From: an uncultured Flavobacteriales bacterium | GTDB lineage: Bacteria > Bacteroidota > Bacteroidia > Flavobacteriales_D > Sanyastnellaceae | Reading direction: 5' to 3' | Length of the DNA stretch: 6,535 bases | NCBI GenBank assembly: GCA_938003665.1 | Contig: CALKYI010000332.1 | Coordinates: 1 to 6,535 of the forward strand | Shown here: positions 5,274-6,535 of the stretch, piece by piece | Numbering within the stretch: position 1 is the stretch's first letter | How the letters are laid out: every line of letters starts with the position of its first letter | The notes under the pieces: generated by a model | What the model was told of the DNA's origin: nothing | The model's input: only the letters and a program-made list of their open reading frames with translations | The model's database searches: none | Made by a program: the position numbers and the translations under genes

Positions 5274-6535
5274 ATGATCAACCGATTCATTCCCGTCCTT
5301 TTGCTCAGCACATTTGCCTTGTCCCAAGCCACCATTCAGGCCAAAGAGGGCATGTGGATCCCGACGCTGCTCCAAGCGGTGGAAGGAGACATGCAAGCGA
5401 TGGGGCTGCACTTGACTGCAGAGGACATTTACAGCATCAACGAAGGCAGCTTGAAGGATGCCGTTGTGCATTTCAACGGCGGATGCACCGCAGAGATGAT
5501 CAGCGGGGAAGGGCTGCTGTTGACCAACCACCATTGCGGGTATGGTGAGATTGCGTACCACAGCACCGTGGAAAACGACTATTTGACCGATGGCTTCTGG
5601 GCAATGACGCGTGCCGAGGAGTTGGCCAATCCGAATTTGGTAGCCACGTTCATTGACCGCATCGAGGACGTCACGGAGATTGTGCGCAACGCGGAGGACC
5701 CCCAAGCGGCGAAAGCAGATTTGGTAGCGCAAGCCACGGATGGCACCGGCCTTGACGCCGAGGTGGTGGCCTTTGATTTCGGCAACAGCTTTTACTTGAT
5801 CACCACGAAAACTTACCGTGACGTGCGCTTGGTCGGGGCGCCTCCTTCGGCGGTGGGAAAATTCGGCGGGGACACCGATAACTGGGTGTGGCCACGCCAC
5901 ACGGGGGATTTCAGCATGTTCCGCATCTATGCGGACGCCAACAATGAACCGGCGGATTACAGCGAGTCGAACGTTCCTTTTCAGCCCAAACACCATTTCC
6001 CGGTGGACCTGGGTGGCGTCAAAGAAGGCGATTTCACCATGGTTTTTGGATTTCCAGGTCGGACCGAGCAGTACTTGACCAGCGATGCGGTGACCTACGT
6101 AGTGGAACACTTGAACCCCGCCCGAATCGAAATGCGGGATGCCTCCTTGGCGGTGGTCAACGCCGCGCGCGCGAGTTCGCCTGCGTTGCGCATCGCCTAT
6201 GCGGACAAGCAAAGCTCCATCGCCAACGCTTGGAAGAAGTGGATTGGGCAAAACAAGGGCTTGAACGAATTGGATGCCGTAGGCAAAAAGCTCGAACTCG
6301 AAGCGGAATTCATGGCCCGGGCTGCGGAAGCAGACAACGTGCCGTGGATGCAGTTGATCAGCAAAATGCAAGCGGCAAACGCTGAACGCAACCCGTACAT
6401 GCTGGCGCGAAGCCTCTTCATCGAATGGGTGTACTACGGGCCTGATGCCTTGAATTATGCGTGGTCATTCGCCCCGCTTGTGGAACGTTGGGAAGCGACC
6501 GAAGCGGCGGGAGAAATCGACGCCGTCATTGCTGA
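5274..6535 (+). CDS. S46 family dipeptidyl-peptidase, DPP7/DPP11-like (partial, C-terminus outside window)
   Basis: From the ATG at 5274 the frame is open to the window end: 420 residues of a family usually about 700-720 long. S46 enzymes are periplasmic or outer-membrane-associated serine exopeptidases that remove dipeptides from peptide N-termini. Residues 1-23 are a signal peptide (hydrophobic VLLLSTFAL, probable cut after IQA), and the mature end KEGMWIPTLL is the family's typical start. The chymotrypsin-like half shows GEGLLLTNHHCGYGEI (78-93, catalytic His probably His87 by analogy with the H-C of trypsin folds) and GDTDNWVWPRHTGDFSMFRI (199-218, catalytic Asp probably Asp212). GFPGRTEQYLTS (259-270) is also typical, and residues from about 280 begin the helical cap domain. 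The catalytic serine and the residue that separates DPP7 (hydrophobic P1) from DPP11 (Asp/Glu P1) lie beyond the window, so substrate specificity cannot be assigned. Confidence 0.93.
   Translation, partial: MINRFIPVLLLSTFALSQATIQAKEGMWIPTLLQAVEGDMQAMGLHLTAEDIYSINEGSLKDAVVHFNGGCTAEMISGEGLLLTNHHCGYGEIAYHSTVENDYLTDGFWAMTRAEELANPNLVATFIDRIEDVTEIVRNAEDPQAAKADLVAQATDGTGLDAEVVAFDFGNSFYLITTKTYRDVRLVGAPPSAVGKFGGDTDNWVWPRHTGDFSMFRIYADANNEPADYSESNVPFQPKHHFPVDLGGVKEGDFTMVFGFPGRTEQYLTSDAVTYVVEHLNPARIEMRDASLAVVNAARASSPALRIAYADKQSSIANAWKKWIGQNKGLNELDAVGKKLELEAEFMARAAEADNVPWMQLISKMQAANAERNPYMLARSLFIEWVYYGPDALNYAWSFAPLVERWEATEAAGEIDAVIA

Noticed and set aside
5217..6371. A 384-residue open frame on the minus strand opposite the S46 peptidase.
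   Set aside because: It is the mirror of a clearly conserved coding frame, its Arg/His/Gly-rich composition is typical of antisense reading in GC-leaning DNA, and no family is recognisable.

Overview
The window looks like an ordinary, densely coded chromosomal segment of a member of the Bacteroidota, probably a free-living, moderately GC-rich Flavobacteriales-like lineage. The phylum call rests on three things: a protein ending in a type A type IX secretion (T9SS) sorting domain, a family S46 dipeptidyl-peptidase, and promoter elements of the Bacteroidota type (TTG, then about 20 nt, then TAnnTTTG) with no Shine-Dalgarno sequences. The genus cannot be told from the sequence. No RNA gene, CRISPR array, insertion sequence or phage gene was seen.

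Layout, left to right. A DUF819 membrane protein runs off the left edge on the minus strand (1-664). A hairpin terminator (700-735) separates it from a two-gene minus-strand operon: yaaA (peroxide stress, UPF0246; 1428-2201) followed 7 bp later by an exported FKBP-type peptidyl-prolyl isomerase (752-1420). A 79-bp divergent intergenic region leads to a 634-residue T9SS-secreted multidomain protein on the plus strand (2281-4185). The 3' end of that gene overlaps by 27 bp, tail to tail, a minus-strand low-specificity threonine aldolase (4159-5214). A second short divergent intergenic region (59 bp) leads to an S46 dipeptidyl-peptidase on the plus strand (5274 onward), cut by the right edge.

Functional reading. 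Four products are exported or in the membrane (DUF819 protein, FKBP isomerase, T9SS protein, S46 peptidase) and two are cytosolic (YaaA, threonine aldolase). The peptidase and aldolase both fit a peptide- and amino-acid-using lifestyle, but their divergent arrangement alone does not prove a shared pathway.

No new multi-gene system is evident. The most interesting signals are regulatory. Both divergent spacers carry an identical minus-strand -7 element (TAGCTTTG) so close to the ATG that the transcripts should be leaderless or nearly so, with overlapping divergent promoters. The other points of note are the tail-to-tail overlap without a terminator and the uncharacterised T9SS cargo.
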